Source: JAXHMB01 sp034521755
GTDB lineage: Bacteria > Bacteroidota > Rhodothermia > Balneolales > Balneolaceae
Length of the DNA stretch: 64,000 nucleotides
NCBI GenBank assembly: GCA_034521755.1
Contig: JAXHMB010000001.1
Location: 62,001-126,000, forward strand
Reading direction: 5' to 3'
Positions 27,286 to 36,243 of this stretch are shown here, in pieces; position 1 is the first letter of the stretch, and each line of letters begins with the position of its first letter. The notes beneath the pieces are model-generated. The model was not told where the DNA came from. It saw nothing but the letters and a program-made list of their open reading frames with translations, and made no database searches. A program made the translations under genes and the position numbers.

Positions 27286-29040
27286 TTATCTGAGCCTCGT
27301 GTTTTGAGACCGTTTCCCAGCCTTTCTGGAAATGTATTCCACATTGACCGTTCCGCTGCCTTCAACCAAAAATTCGTATTCTACTGCTTGATTTCCGGGT
27401 ACGTAGAAAAACTGAACTTCAGGTTTATGGTCTTTGTAGTTGACCTCATTGTTATACTTATCTGTAAGTTCCCCACCTGCAATAACTTTGGCATTATTCC
27501 CCTTCAGTGTCAATCTATCCTGGGGGAAAAGCTTATTTTGAACAGAGTGGTAGGTCATGGTAGGTATTGAGTTCTTGTTTATAAGGCGAACTCTTACTTT
27601 ATAAAGGTTATCTTCGACCTTTTGAGTGTCAAAAATTTCCATGCTTACATCAGGTGTTTGGGATGCGGCATACATCACGGCAGAAGCATTCCTATGTACC
27701 AAGTCTTGCAACATAAAGGGATGGGGCAGACGGGAACTCATCTTAGCCCATCCGCCAATTTCAACTTCACCGTATTTAGGGTGATCGTATGTTTCCCATT
27801 CATTATACAAAGCTCCCTGAACAACATAGTCGTTAAACTTAAGTCGCTCTCTTTCTCGCTCGGTATTCCCGCCAAAACCGGGGGAATCTCCATCCTCTGT
27901 TTCTTTGGCATCATGAGCTTTATAAGTTTCATGTTCCGGCATAAAAAGCTCACCAACAAAACTAAAAGCTCCCACCTGGTTATAGGTGAATTCTGTAAAG
28001 TCTCCGTATGTAGTATAGAGATCTTTCCAGCTAATCAGATACCGATAATCTGGGACAATCTTTTCTGCGTGTTCACCCAAAATATCATAAACAGCAATGT
28101 CTCTTGGATTTAGCGGTCCTTCTTCTTTTGAGCCGGGACCACGCAAGAACATCCCGCCATTGTTATGGAATGCAAATACCATAATTATATTTGGCCGGTC
28201 CATCATGAATTTCGTCACTGCTTTAGTCACGTTACCTGAATATGGGTAGTTACCTGCTCCACTTTGAACATAGGGTGGTGCCCAACTTGACCCCCAGTTT
28301 CGGTTTGGATCTACATATCCTTCAGAGTCCTCATTGACACGTCCATCACCATCATTATCGATACCTTCTTGTCCCAATATGGTCCATTCCCCCATCTCTC
28401 CGGGTTCTACTCGAACCATAATTCGTGGATCTTTGGGATCTGTTTTCCATTGCCCAAAAGGATCTCTTTTACGTATTTGATTGATGGAACCATCACCATT
28501 TAGGTCTTCTGGGAAGTCTTCATCGAATAAGCCATCATAGTCATCATCTTTTGGAATTCGAAGACCACGATTGGTGCTTGGAGTATTGGCATCGTTGAAG
28601 AAATGATACCGCCCATCAACATTGATTGAAGGCACAAAATAAAACACATTGCGATCAACCATGGCCGTTACTTTTTCGTTTTTGCCATAGTTCGTTAGCA
28701 AGTAGTTCATCAGGTATAGATTTACTTCTGTAGCCTGAATTTCATTCCCGTGAATATTGCCATCAATATAAACCCCGGGTTTGGTTAGAGGTTCACCGGT
28801 GTCCGGATTATTAATAGTAAGTGACCAGATGTCACGGTTTTCTTCGCTCTTCCCAATAACTTCTGTGCTGGTCATTTGTGGAAAAGCTTTATTAATGGCT
28901 TTAACAGCTTCTACCACCTGGCTGTAATCGTAGTAGTGATCAAAGCGTAGGGGTACTTCAATTTTTTGAGCCTGCGAAAATCCGGCTTGAGCCAGAATAA
29001 GCAGTAATATTGTAGTTATTGTCGTTTTAAAAATTCTCAT
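27286..29040 (-). CDS. secreted M14 zinc carboxypeptidase
   Basis: 584 residues counted from the ATG at 29040, which has a strong AGGAGG site (29047-29052) six bases upstream; a longer frame from 29079 is therefore not used. After the signal peptide (to about GFSQA) comes an M14 catalytic domain with all landmarks: zinc ligands His97 and Glu100 in GNIHGNEI, the substrate-binding NRN in YVDPNRNWG, the third ligand in VFAFHNNGG and the catalytic Glu in FSFVGELFMPEH. A Ca-binding-like stretch (DLNGDGSIN, GIDNDGDGRVNED) is inserted in the domain. A beta-rich C-terminal domain follows. It should remove C-terminal residues from external peptides. Coupled (ATGA overlap) to the upstream inactive-looking paralogue. 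Confidence 0.9.
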   Translation of the reverse strand: MRIFKTTITTILLLILAQAGFSQAQKIEVPLRFDHYYDYSQVVEAVKAINKAFPQMTSTEVIGKSEENRDIWSLTINNPDTGEPLTKPGVYIDGNIHGNEIQATEVNLYLMNYLLTNYGKNEKVTAMVDRNVFYFVPSINVDGRYHFFNDANTPSTNRGLRIPKDDDYDGLFDEDFPEDLNGDGSINQIRKRDPFGQWKTDPKDPRIMVRVEPGEMGEWTILGQEGIDNDGDGRVNEDSEGYVDPNRNWGSSWAPPYVQSGAGNYPYSGNVTKAVTKFMMDRPNIIMVFAFHNNGGMFLRGPGSKEEGPLNPRDIAVYDILGEHAEKIVPDYRYLISWKDLYTTYGDFTEFTYNQVGAFSFVGELFMPEHETYKAHDAKETEDGDSPGFGGNTERERERLKFNDYVVQGALYNEWETYDHPKYGEVEIGGWAKMSSRLPHPFMLQDLVHRNASAVMYAASQTPDVSMEIFDTQKVEDNLYKVRVRLINKNSIPTMTYHSVQNKLFPQDRLTLKGNNAKVIAGGELTDKYNNEVNYKDHKPEVQFFYVPGNQAVEYEFLVEGSGTVNVEYISRKAGKRSQNTRLR

Positions 29041-31094
29041 TTTGAACCTCCTAAATTCACTTGTGTTCGGTCGTTCCATGCGTGGGCAGATTCCAGATTT
29101 ACATCAATCGTGTTAGATTTTGTGCGTATCAGCCAGGTGTATTTCCTGACTTCATGTCCTCCAAGGCTTGTGATGGGGGTCCTTGTTTTACCCTTCATAA
29201 CCTCAAGTCCATTTGCATTAAGGGTAATAACAGCCGGTCTGGGCTGCTGATTTTTTTCGCCCATTGCAGTAGGGAAGGGCAGGTAGTTTTCATTTTCAAC
29301 CCATACAGAAACTTCATAAATATTGCTGCCTTTGCTTGTAACGCTGGAGTTAAGAATACGGAGTCGGGCAATTTTGTCTGCCAGCTTAATAGTCCAGGGA
29401 ACCTGAGCATTAAGTAAAGAGTCGACCATTGATCCGGGTGGGGTATTGCGTACAAAAGGTACTTCCCCGCCAATCTCAACTTCCCCTAATGTTGGGTGAT
29501 CATAAGTTGTCCATTCTACAAAGCCTTCGCCGTCAAGAACGTTATCATTGAAGGCAATTAGTGCTTTATCTTTCTCACTGGCACCATCTGATGAGCCTCC
29601 GGAGCTTCCTGAACTTGGCATTTGCTTTATCATAGCTCCCATACGTTCAGGTGTCATTTGACCACCTTCAATCATACTCATAACACGCTCAGCCGAAAAC
29701 TGTTCGGGTGCTCCAATTTCTTTAAGAAACATCGCAATTTTTTCTTCGCCCAATTCGAGAAATTCTTCAGACGACATTTCACTGATTTTATCAGCTGTAA
29801 GTCCGCTTCCTTCTTCGGTTTCTTCCTTCTTCGGTTTTGGAAGTGTCCAGAAGTCCATACTGAATGTTGGGATGCCCAAATGATAGTAGGACCATAGTTC
29901 AAAGGAGCCGTCTTTAGCAGGTTCCGGGTCCATTCTTTCTTCATCAAATCCTTTCTCTTTTAAATACTCTTTGTATTGGTCAGCCAGTTCATTGTAAAAT
30001 TTAAGGTCGTCAGAAACAGGGTTTACAACAGCACCCAATCCCAAAAAGCTTGCGACTACCGATTCCGTTATTTCAAATCCGGGAGGAGCCAGTGGTTTAA
30101 CCATTTCAATAACTTCATCCATGGTGTAGGTTTTATTGGGATCTGCGCCAAGTTGTTCAGCAAAGTTTTCGGGGATTTCAATATTCTGAAAATCTGCTGA
30201 ACCCTGTCGTCCGCCTTTGGGGGCGACCATGCTAAAGTTTGTGGCGCCATACGAAAAGGTCATAGCTATTTCGGGATGAGAAAAAGCAAATTCAAAAATT
30301 GCGTAGGTCTCAGGAGTGCTGCCCGGCCATGCACCACCGGTTTCGGTAAAATCTTTGAAGAGATGAGGGAAGTTTCTGTTGATATTTACTCCTCCTTTTC
30401 CATCTTCGTTATATTTGCCATCATTGTCATTGTCGATACCTTCGGTGTACAGTTTGTACATTCCTACTTCACCTTTTGAACGGTCGGCTCTTTTCATAAG
30501 ACGAGTATCTCCCTCAATAAGCATCCAGGGACCGGTTGGATCTTTCACTCTCATTTGTGAGATAATACCATCACCGTTTAGGTCTTCCCAGCCATCTTCA
30601 TCAACACTTTCGTCCATATCATCATTGTGCGGTTTATCGTTTCTTGAATCTTGCACTAACGGTGAGCTGAAATACTTGGCAGCTGCATCAGGGTTTGCGT
30701 TGGGTAGAATATACCAGGTTTTATCTTGGGCAGCATTTTCACTTATTACCAATTGAGCAAGATGTAATGCGGCTTCTGAGGATATAGGAATATCTCCTTC
30801 AAGGTTTGCAGTGACAAAAATGGCCGGTAGCTCCTTATTGCTTTTATCAACTTCAGGGCCAATTTCTATCAGGTTAATATCTGTTCCCCCCGGGCTGGTC
30901 GCCAAGGTGTGTATCTTTGTGATATCATTATTTGAGTCATGGATATCATCCAGGGCATTATTGATTTCAGATGGGTTATGGTATCGGCTATCAGCACTTG
31001 TTTGTTGAGCATGCGCATTAGTGGACATCAAAAAGAATGTCAGCAAAGCAATGCAGCTCCAAAAAAGTGATCCCTTAAATTTTGGTCTTTGCAT
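29037..31094 (-). CDS. M14-like protein lacking the zinc ligands (predicted pseudo-peptidase)
   Basis: 685 residues with a signal peptide (AHAQQ). It is a paralogue of the following gene product, sharing the layout, the inserted acidic Ca-binding-like motifs (EDLNGDGIIS, GIDNDNDGKYNED) and the C-terminal beta domain (TTYDHPTLGEVEIGG versus ETYDHPKYGEVEIGG). The metal site is gone: where the active copy has HGNE it has EGDI (residues 99-102), the third ligand His is Tyr in MTFSYGATN, and the catalytic Glu region reads FSMDFW. The substrate-anchoring NRN (INRNFPH) is kept. I infer a binding or regulatory partner rather than an enzyme. An extra Gly/Ser-rich insert lies near residue 490. Confidence 0.83.
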   Translation of the reverse strand: MQRPKFKGSLFWSCIALLTFFLMSTNAHAQQTSADSRYHNPSEINNALDDIHDSNNDITKIHTLATSPGGTDINLIEIGPEVDKSNKELPAIFVTANLEGDIPISSEAALHLAQLVISENAAQDKTWYILPNANPDAAAKYFSSPLVQDSRNDKPHNDDMDESVDEDGWEDLNGDGIISQMRVKDPTGPWMLIEGDTRLMKRADRSKGEVGMYKLYTEGIDNDNDGKYNEDGKGGVNINRNFPHLFKDFTETGGAWPGSTPETYAIFEFAFSHPEIAMTFSYGATNFSMVAPKGGRQGSADFQNIEIPENFAEQLGADPNKTYTMDEVIEMVKPLAPPGFEITESVVASFLGLGAVVNPVSDDLKFYNELADQYKEYLKEKGFDEERMDPEPAKDGSFELWSYYHLGIPTFSMDFWTLPKPKKEETEEGSGLTADKISEMSSEEFLELGEEKIAMFLKEIGAPEQFSAERVMSMIEGGQMTPERMGAMIKQMPSSGSSGGSSDGASEKDKALIAFNDNVLDGEGFVEWTTYDHPTLGEVEIGGEVPFVRNTPPGSMVDSLLNAQVPWTIKLADKIARLRILNSSVTSKGSNIYEVSVWVENENYLPFPTAMGEKNQQPRPAVITLNANGLEVMKGKTRTPITSLGGHEVRKYTWLIRTKSNTIDVNLESAHAWNDRTQVNLGGSK
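29047..29052 (-). promoter_or_regulatory. Shine-Dalgarno site setting the start of the active M14 gene
   Basis: AGGAGG on the minus strand, six bases before the ATG at 29040, lying within the last codons of the upstream paralogue. Such a strong site is unusual in this superphylum and makes the ATGA-overlap start clear. Confidence 0.75.
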
Positions 31095-31316
31095 ACGAGG
31101 CGTGGTTAAGTTTTTGTTGTGATCATGTTAGATTTAAGAAAATTGTGGAATCATCTCAAATTTTGGATGTAAAAAATTATGTGAAGTGATAAGAATAGGG
31201 GGGTACGGGAATACAACTACAAAGATTCATCATATAGAAAATGACCACTAAACACTAATATATTGCTAGTGCTTTTGGAACAAGGGGATGTCCATTAAGC
31301 TTATAGCTTTTATATA

Positions 31317-33161
31317 TCATTCAACAGGCAAACCTTCCATCTCCATAATCTTAAGTGCGTTGGTGGTGGGGCAGGGTCCTTTTTTAAGTTTGTATTCGAA
31401 GTGCATTTTGCCGTCTTCAATAGTCTCTTCAAAATGATAGTTTGATAGTGTAGGGATTTCCTCCTCAAGTTGTGCCAGCTCAAGATCATGTGTTGATACC
31501 AAACCAATGCCAAATTGCCCTGATACTTTTTTGAGAAAAGCAGTGCTTCCGGTTAAGCGTTCACGATTGTTTGTACCCTTATAAATTTCATCAACAAAGA
31601 AAAACAGTGGAAATTTGTTAGGCCCTTTTAGAGCATTCATGAGTTTGCGTAGCCGTTTTACCTCGGCATAAAAATGCGAGAGACCCTGATCAAGAGAATC
31701 TTTTACGTTTATGCTGGAGAATATTCGAAAAGGTATGGTTTCGAAGGTAGAAGCGTTAACCGGGCCGCCTGCAAAACAAAGTGCCAGATTTATTCCTATA
31801 GTGCGCAGGAAGGTACTTTTACCAGCCATATTAGATCCTGTGATAAGCAGAATATCTCCCAGACTGTCAATAGTTACATCGTTGGTTACTTTCTCTGATT
31901 CTGGTATGAGGGGATGACCTAAATCAAGAGCTTTTAGGGCCGGTTGATTGTCATCGGGTTCCTGGGGTATCTGAAAGGAATAATGAGGATTGAGCCACTT
32001 AAAATTAGCTAATGAACACAGGGCTTCAAGTTCGTAGAACCTGTCAAGCCATTGAGATAACTTAGGCTCGAGGTCGGTTTTAAACGACTCTAATTTTGAT
32101 GCGAAGTACATGTCCCAGGGCATAACGGCATTCAATAAGAACCAAATAATTTCACTACTCTGGGATGATGCAGCCGCGGCAATTCGAACGATACGCTTCA
32201 AAAATTTAGAGGGACGTGTTTCTGATTCATGATAAAGTGCGCAAAAATCTTTAAGCTTACGGTCAGGACTTCTATATGAGAAATTTTCCAGATATGAAAG
32301 GATAGTACTGAACTCACTCAGCAATTTTTCGATCTGATAGGCATTGTCAAAAAGCCCGCTTACTTTATCACTGTTAAAATTATATATCGTTAAATAGGCG
32401 ATAAAAGTGAACACTACATAAGGATTAATTACTCCTATTAACCAAAGAACAAGCAAAGTTATGTTGATTATAGAAAGTGTGCTGAGTATGAGTAAGGGTG
32501 TTTTATAATTATGCTCTGATGGTTTTTGCAGCCATTTTAAGAGCATCCCCATACTCCAATCCTTTTCGGACTCATAGAACTTCACAAGGCTGGCACGCAG
32601 TTCAATTTTATCACGAAAGGTAACCATTGGAGTAAGCTCCTTAGCTAAATCTTGTCGGGATTTTATAGCTTCTATAGAAGGATCATTATCCAGAAACCAG
32701 GAAAGCAGCTTTTCGGAGCTTTCTTTAAAAATAGAAGTGTCAATAAGCTGATGAAGTGAGTGTTTGCCAACAATATTTAAATCTGTAGCATAGGCATGCT
32801 GTTCGCGCGATATATAAATTTCTTTTTCAGGAATATTATCCCATTTAAGCTGCATGCGGCTTAAATGCGTAGATCTAATTTCTTTCCATATTTTAAACCT
32901 TTGAATAGCGTGATCAACTTTTTTGTGTTGGTGCATCAGGTATCCAAAAAAGGCAATGCCTAGCAAAATAGAGGTATAAAAAAGGATAGTGCTGCCCAGG
33001 GAGGCAAAAGTAAAGATCAGTGTTGTTCCAACTAAGAATGTGAACAAACGTGATCTTGAAAGCTTTTTACTGTTGCTTTGAAGCTTATTAATGCGTCTTT
33101 CAAGTCTGTTGATCTGGTTTTGCAGAGTGCGGTTCAGCTGTTCCCGTGTATAGGTACTCAT
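31317..33161 (-). CDS. membrane-anchored MutS-family ATPase
   Basis: 614 residues. A basic coiled N-terminus is followed by two adjacent membrane helices (about 42-80) and a second hydrophobic hairpin (about 222-262); then a helical core domain; then a MutS ATPase domain with Walker A ITGSNMAGKST near residue 440, the FFFVDEIYKGTNNRER Walker B region and VSTHDLELA. The mismatch-recognition and connector domains of MutS1 are absent. It belongs to the Bacteroidota group of membrane-bound MutS homologues whose function is unknown; a role in mismatch repair is unlikely. The Smr-domain gene lies 59 bases upstream on the same strand; Smr domains elsewhere are fused to MutS2, so the pairing is suggestive. 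Confidence 0.87.
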   Translation of the reverse strand: MSTYTREQLNRTLQNQINRLERRINKLQSNSKKLSRSRLFTFLVGTTLIFTFASLGSTILFYTSILLGIAFFGYLMHQHKKVDHAIQRFKIWKEIRSTHLSRMQLKWDNIPEKEIYISREQHAYATDLNIVGKHSLHQLIDTSIFKESSEKLLSWFLDNDPSIEAIKSRQDLAKELTPMVTFRDKIELRASLVKFYESEKDWSMGMLLKWLQKPSEHNYKTPLLILSTLSIINITLLVLWLIGVINPYVVFTFIAYLTIYNFNSDKVSGLFDNAYQIEKLLSEFSTILSYLENFSYRSPDRKLKDFCALYHESETRPSKFLKRIVRIAAAASSQSSEIIWFLLNAVMPWDMYFASKLESFKTDLEPKLSQWLDRFYELEALCSLANFKWLNPHYSFQIPQEPDDNQPALKALDLGHPLIPESEKVTNDVTIDSLGDILLITGSNMAGKSTFLRTIGINLALCFAGGPVNASTFETIPFRIFSSINVKDSLDQGLSHFYAEVKRLRKLMNALKGPNKFPLFFFVDEIYKGTNNRERLTGSTAFLKKVSGQFGIGLVSTHDLELAQLEEEIPTLSNYHFEETIEDGKMHFEYKLKKGPCPTTNALKIMEMEGLPVE

Positions 33162-33220
33162 GTAGTTATTTAAGGTGTTTGTTTTGAGGAAGGATAAAAA
33201 TTACTGCGCTCAGATGCAGA

Positions 33221-33499
33221 TTAGTTATTGTCTGATTTTAACTCAACCAAAGTTGCACCCCAACTGCTTTTATCATTGGCCAGAGAGTAAGAGCTGACAT
33301 TGGGATTCCGATCTAACAGTGCATGTACAGACCGACGGATGTTGCCGACTCCTTTTCCGTGTACAATACGAAGCTGATAGATTTCTTTTTCCAGGCAGGC
33401 ATCAATGAAATCAGGGATAAGATCGCCCAAATCCTGTGGACGGAATGAATGTAAATCTAATGTACCGTCAATAGGATATTCTTCTGCTTCTGTACTCAT
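33221..33499 (-). CDS. stand-alone Smr-domain protein
   Basis: 92 residues consisting of little more than one Smr domain: the LDLHSF motif near residue 15, the VHGKGVGNIR loop and the closing GATLVEL strand. Smr domains nick branched DNA or cleave stalled mRNA (the LDxH and GxG motifs being required), and form the C-terminal domain of MutS2. Here the domain is encoded directly before a MutS-family ATPase, as if the two halves of a MutS2-like protein were split. Small size rules out other domains. Confidence 0.9.
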   Translation of the reverse strand: MSTEAEEYPIDGTLDLHSFRPQDLGDLIPDFIDACLEKEIYQLRIVHGKGVGNIRRSVHALLDRNPNVSSYSLANDKSSWGATLVELKSDNN

Positions 33500-33504
33500 A
33501 TCAA

Positions 33505-33539
33505 ATGAAAAATAGGGAGTAGGAGGCTTTATCCTACTC
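33505..33539 (-). terminator. probable terminator after the amidohydrolase pair
   Basis: On the minus strand GGAGTAGGA pairs with TCCTACTCC around a seven-base loop and is followed by CTATTTTTC. It sits in the 52-base gap between the second amidohydrolase and the Smr gene. The T tract is short, so it may only attenuate. Confidence 0.6.
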
Positions 33540-33551
33540 CTATGTCCTAAA

Positions 33552-34763
33552 TCATTTCACAACTTTACCGTCAATAATAACATTGGTGACGTGTGTGGTA
33601 TATTCAAAAGGATCTCCATCATAAAGTACGATATCAGCATCTTTTCCCTTTGTTAAGGAGCCTACCCGGTTATCAATGCCTAAAATTTTGGCTGCATCAA
33701 TGGTGAGAGCTTTAAGGGCATCCACGCGTGAGAGTCCATTTGCAACTGCAATGGCTGCTTCAAAAAGAATAATGCGTGTTTTTGGCACATATCCTTCATA
33801 CCCACTTTGAAATGCAAAGGGGATACCTGCCTCAGCTAATTTGCCTGCTGTTTCAAAACTGGCATTTTGTGTGCCTCCGTAAGTGCGCACTTTTGTTGGA
33901 TGAATGATGACCGGAACACCGGCTTCTTTGATTTCATCCATGATGAGATATGCTTCAGCAGCACCATCCAGTACCATTTTAAAATCAAACTCATCCCTCA
34001 GGCGCAATGCAGACATAATATCATGTGCACGGTTTGCCGTTATCAAAGCGGTAACTTTCCCATCCAGAATATCGGCCAGTATCTCCATCTCCAGGTCTTT
34101 AGATGGGGCATCTTCTCCATTTCTTTTTTCTGCATAGTCCTGTGCCTTGATAAATTTTTGACGTAACATGGCAATGCCTTTGGAACGCGTACCGGGGCTG
34201 CTAAAATTTTGCTCAACCGAGGGCCCAAGTGTGAATGCTACCATAGTAGTTGAATCAATGAGTGCTTCTTCTACCGTATTATAGCTGGTTTTGGCAAGCA
34301 TAGTTTGTCCACTGGCCAATGCACCTGGCCCATGACCAGTATGGATGGTGGTTACCCCTTTATTCATTACCCATTTTACGAGCTCTTCACGGGCATTGTA
34401 GGCGTCAATGGCTCGCAGTTGTGGCTGAATGGCATTTGAAGTTTCCAGCTGATCCTGATCAGCATCTTGGTTAAAGATACCTGCAAGGCCAACTACGGTA
34501 TGAGCATCAATAAGTCCGGGAGTAGCTGTGTTAGCTTCATGCACTTCATAGTTATCCGGAATACGTACCGATTGAGCTGTCCCAACTTGCTCAATTTTAC
34601 CATCTTTGATTAATACAACACCGTTTTCTATGGCATCGCCATCCATGGTGTATAAGGTACCGGCTTTAACAGCGATCTGTGCTTCAACTGAAAGGGCAGT
34701 AAATAACGCTAGAATAATTGTTGATAAAAAATATTTCATAATAGTCTGTTTAGAATAATTCAT
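33552..34763 (-). CDS. secreted amidohydrolase-like protein with a degenerate metal site
   Basis: 403 residues; AGGAG nine bases before the ATG at 34763 supports this start, though 34739 is also possible. Signal peptide to about SVEAQ, then an amidohydrolase (imidazolonepropionase/dihydroorotase-like) fold: a beta-sandwich start (GTLYTMDGDAIENG), PGLIDAHTVVG, and the C-terminal GSLTKGKDADIVLYDG. The metal ligands have been lost: the HxH motif reads HTV (His88 to Val90), the two barrel His positions kept in the upstream paralogue (NHTHRHDD, LQHVSEA) are NRAHD and LDGAAEA, and the final Asp region is QSGYEGY. Hydrolysis is therefore not expected. Encoded 12 bases after its intact paralogue. Confidence 0.82.
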   Translation of the reverse strand: MNYSKQTIMKYFLSTIILALFTALSVEAQIAVKAGTLYTMDGDAIENGVVLIKDGKIEQVGTAQSVRIPDNYEVHEANTATPGLIDAHTVVGLAGIFNQDADQDQLETSNAIQPQLRAIDAYNAREELVKWVMNKGVTTIHTGHGPGALASGQTMLAKTSYNTVEEALIDSTTMVAFTLGPSVEQNFSSPGTRSKGIAMLRQKFIKAQDYAEKRNGEDAPSKDLEMEILADILDGKVTALITANRAHDIMSALRLRDEFDFKMVLDGAAEAYLIMDEIKEAGVPVIIHPTKVRTYGGTQNASFETAGKLAEAGIPFAFQSGYEGYVPKTRIILFEAAIAVANGLSRVDALKALTIDAAKILGIDNRVGSLTKGKDADIVLYDGDPFEYTTHVTNVIIDGKVVK

Positions 34764-34775
34764 TTCTTTGGTCTC

Positions 34776-36068
34776 CTAATTTTCGTGAGTATGCACACTT
34801 CCGCGGTAAACATCATAACCACCCGTAGCATAGGATTTATCCTTTGGATTGGATCGATCAAAACGCTTAACACCTTCTACCCAGGTCTCCTCAACATGAG
34901 TATAGACACTAAGCGGATCTCCAGAGAGGATGATAAAATCTGCATCTTTGCCTTTTTCGAGCGTACCAACCCTGTCATCGATGTCCATCATTTTGGCGTT
35001 GGCTATGGTTACCGCTTTAAGTGAGGCTTCTCGGCTCATACCTGCACGTACGCCAAAAGCAGCTGATCGAAGGAAAAGCCTTGAGTCGGTAATGCCGTCA
35101 TCAGTATGATATCCAACAGTAACTCCGGCATCTTCAAGCATAGCTCCATTTTTATATTTAATATCCACGGCTTCAAGCTTACCGCCCGGGGAATCGAGAA
35201 CGATGATGGAAGCAGGAAATCCTGATTCCGCAATTTCGTCTGCTACTTTCCAGGCTTCACTTACGTGTTGAAGCACCAACCGGTATCCAAATTCTTTAGC
35301 AAGACGTACGGCTGTAAGAATGTCATCATGACGATGGGTGTGATTATGAACGATTCGTTTTCCTTCTAAAACCTGGACCAATGTTTCCATACCAAGATCA
35401 CGGGGAGGCATCTTGCTTTCATCACCATCTGCAGCTTCTATTTTCTTTTGATATTCTTGTGCTTTTACAAATAATTCCCGAACCATGGCAGCTGATTTAG
35501 CTCTTGTTCCAGGGAAGGGACCTCCACCTATAGGGTTCGTACCATTAGCCATCTTAAGACCACCTGCTACTTCTTTTTGAGGATCATCCACAAACAACAT
35601 TCCCTCAATAGTGTTGGCATCTCTAAGTTTTAGATACACGGTTCGCCCACTCATTAGATGACCAGAACCCGGCATAACATTTACACTGGTTATTCCGCCT
35701 GCCAAAGCTTTTTTAAAAGTATCGCTGCGGGGATTAATGGCATCAAGTATTCGCACATCAGGATGCAGGGCAGAAGATCTATCACCACCATCACCTTCAC
35801 CAATATGTGAGTGCGTATCAACAAGACCGGGCATGATCACTTTGTCGGAAGCATCATGTATTTTTGCATTTGATGGGATATTGACTTCTCCATCCGGGCC
35901 GACGGCAAGTATCTTCCCCTCTTTAACAACCAGAGTCCCCGACTCTATAGGATCTCCTTCAATAGGAATAATTTTAGCCCCTTCGAAAACCTGAGCCTGT
36001 TGTTGACCCATCATATATAAAGGAATCAATAAGAATGCCAATAAAAAACAGCAGAAAAAACGCTTCAT
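34776..36068 (-). CDS. secreted metal-dependent amidohydrolase
   Basis: 430 residues with a signal peptide (to about MMGQQ). Complete amidohydrolase signature: PGLVDTHSHIG with His86 and His88, barrel histidines in HNHTHRHDD and VLQHVSEAW, the late Asp in YHTDDGITD, and the C-terminal VGTLEKGKDADFIILSGDP. Secreted members of this group hydrolyse cyclic amides or dipeptides; substrate not determinable. GAGG lies upstream of the ATG. It heads an operon with the metal-less paralogue. Confidence 0.87.
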   Translation of the reverse strand: MKRFFCCFLLAFLLIPLYMMGQQQAQVFEGAKIIPIEGDPIESGTLVVKEGKILAVGPDGEVNIPSNAKIHDASDKVIMPGLVDTHSHIGEGDGGDRSSALHPDVRILDAINPRSDTFKKALAGGITSVNVMPGSGHLMSGRTVYLKLRDANTIEGMLFVDDPQKEVAGGLKMANGTNPIGGGPFPGTRAKSAAMVRELFVKAQEYQKKIEAADGDESKMPPRDLGMETLVQVLEGKRIVHNHTHRHDDILTAVRLAKEFGYRLVLQHVSEAWKVADEIAESGFPASIIVLDSPGGKLEAVDIKYKNGAMLEDAGVTVGYHTDDGITDSRLFLRSAAFGVRAGMSREASLKAVTIANAKMMDIDDRVGTLEKGKDADFIILSGDPLSVYTHVEETWVEGVKRFDRSNPKDKSYATGGYDVYRGSVHTHEN

Positions 36069-36243
36069 AAATACCTCATTATTTGGTGTTAGTTAACTAA
36101 TTGAATTATGTTTAGATGCTTTTGATAAGGCAAGGGTTATTTTGATGGTTTTCAAGCTTTTACAATAGAGGCCAATATGCCATAAATGATTTCGAGATCC
36201 AATAACTTTGTCTGTTTAATTAATTAAAATTATATCTTGGTAG

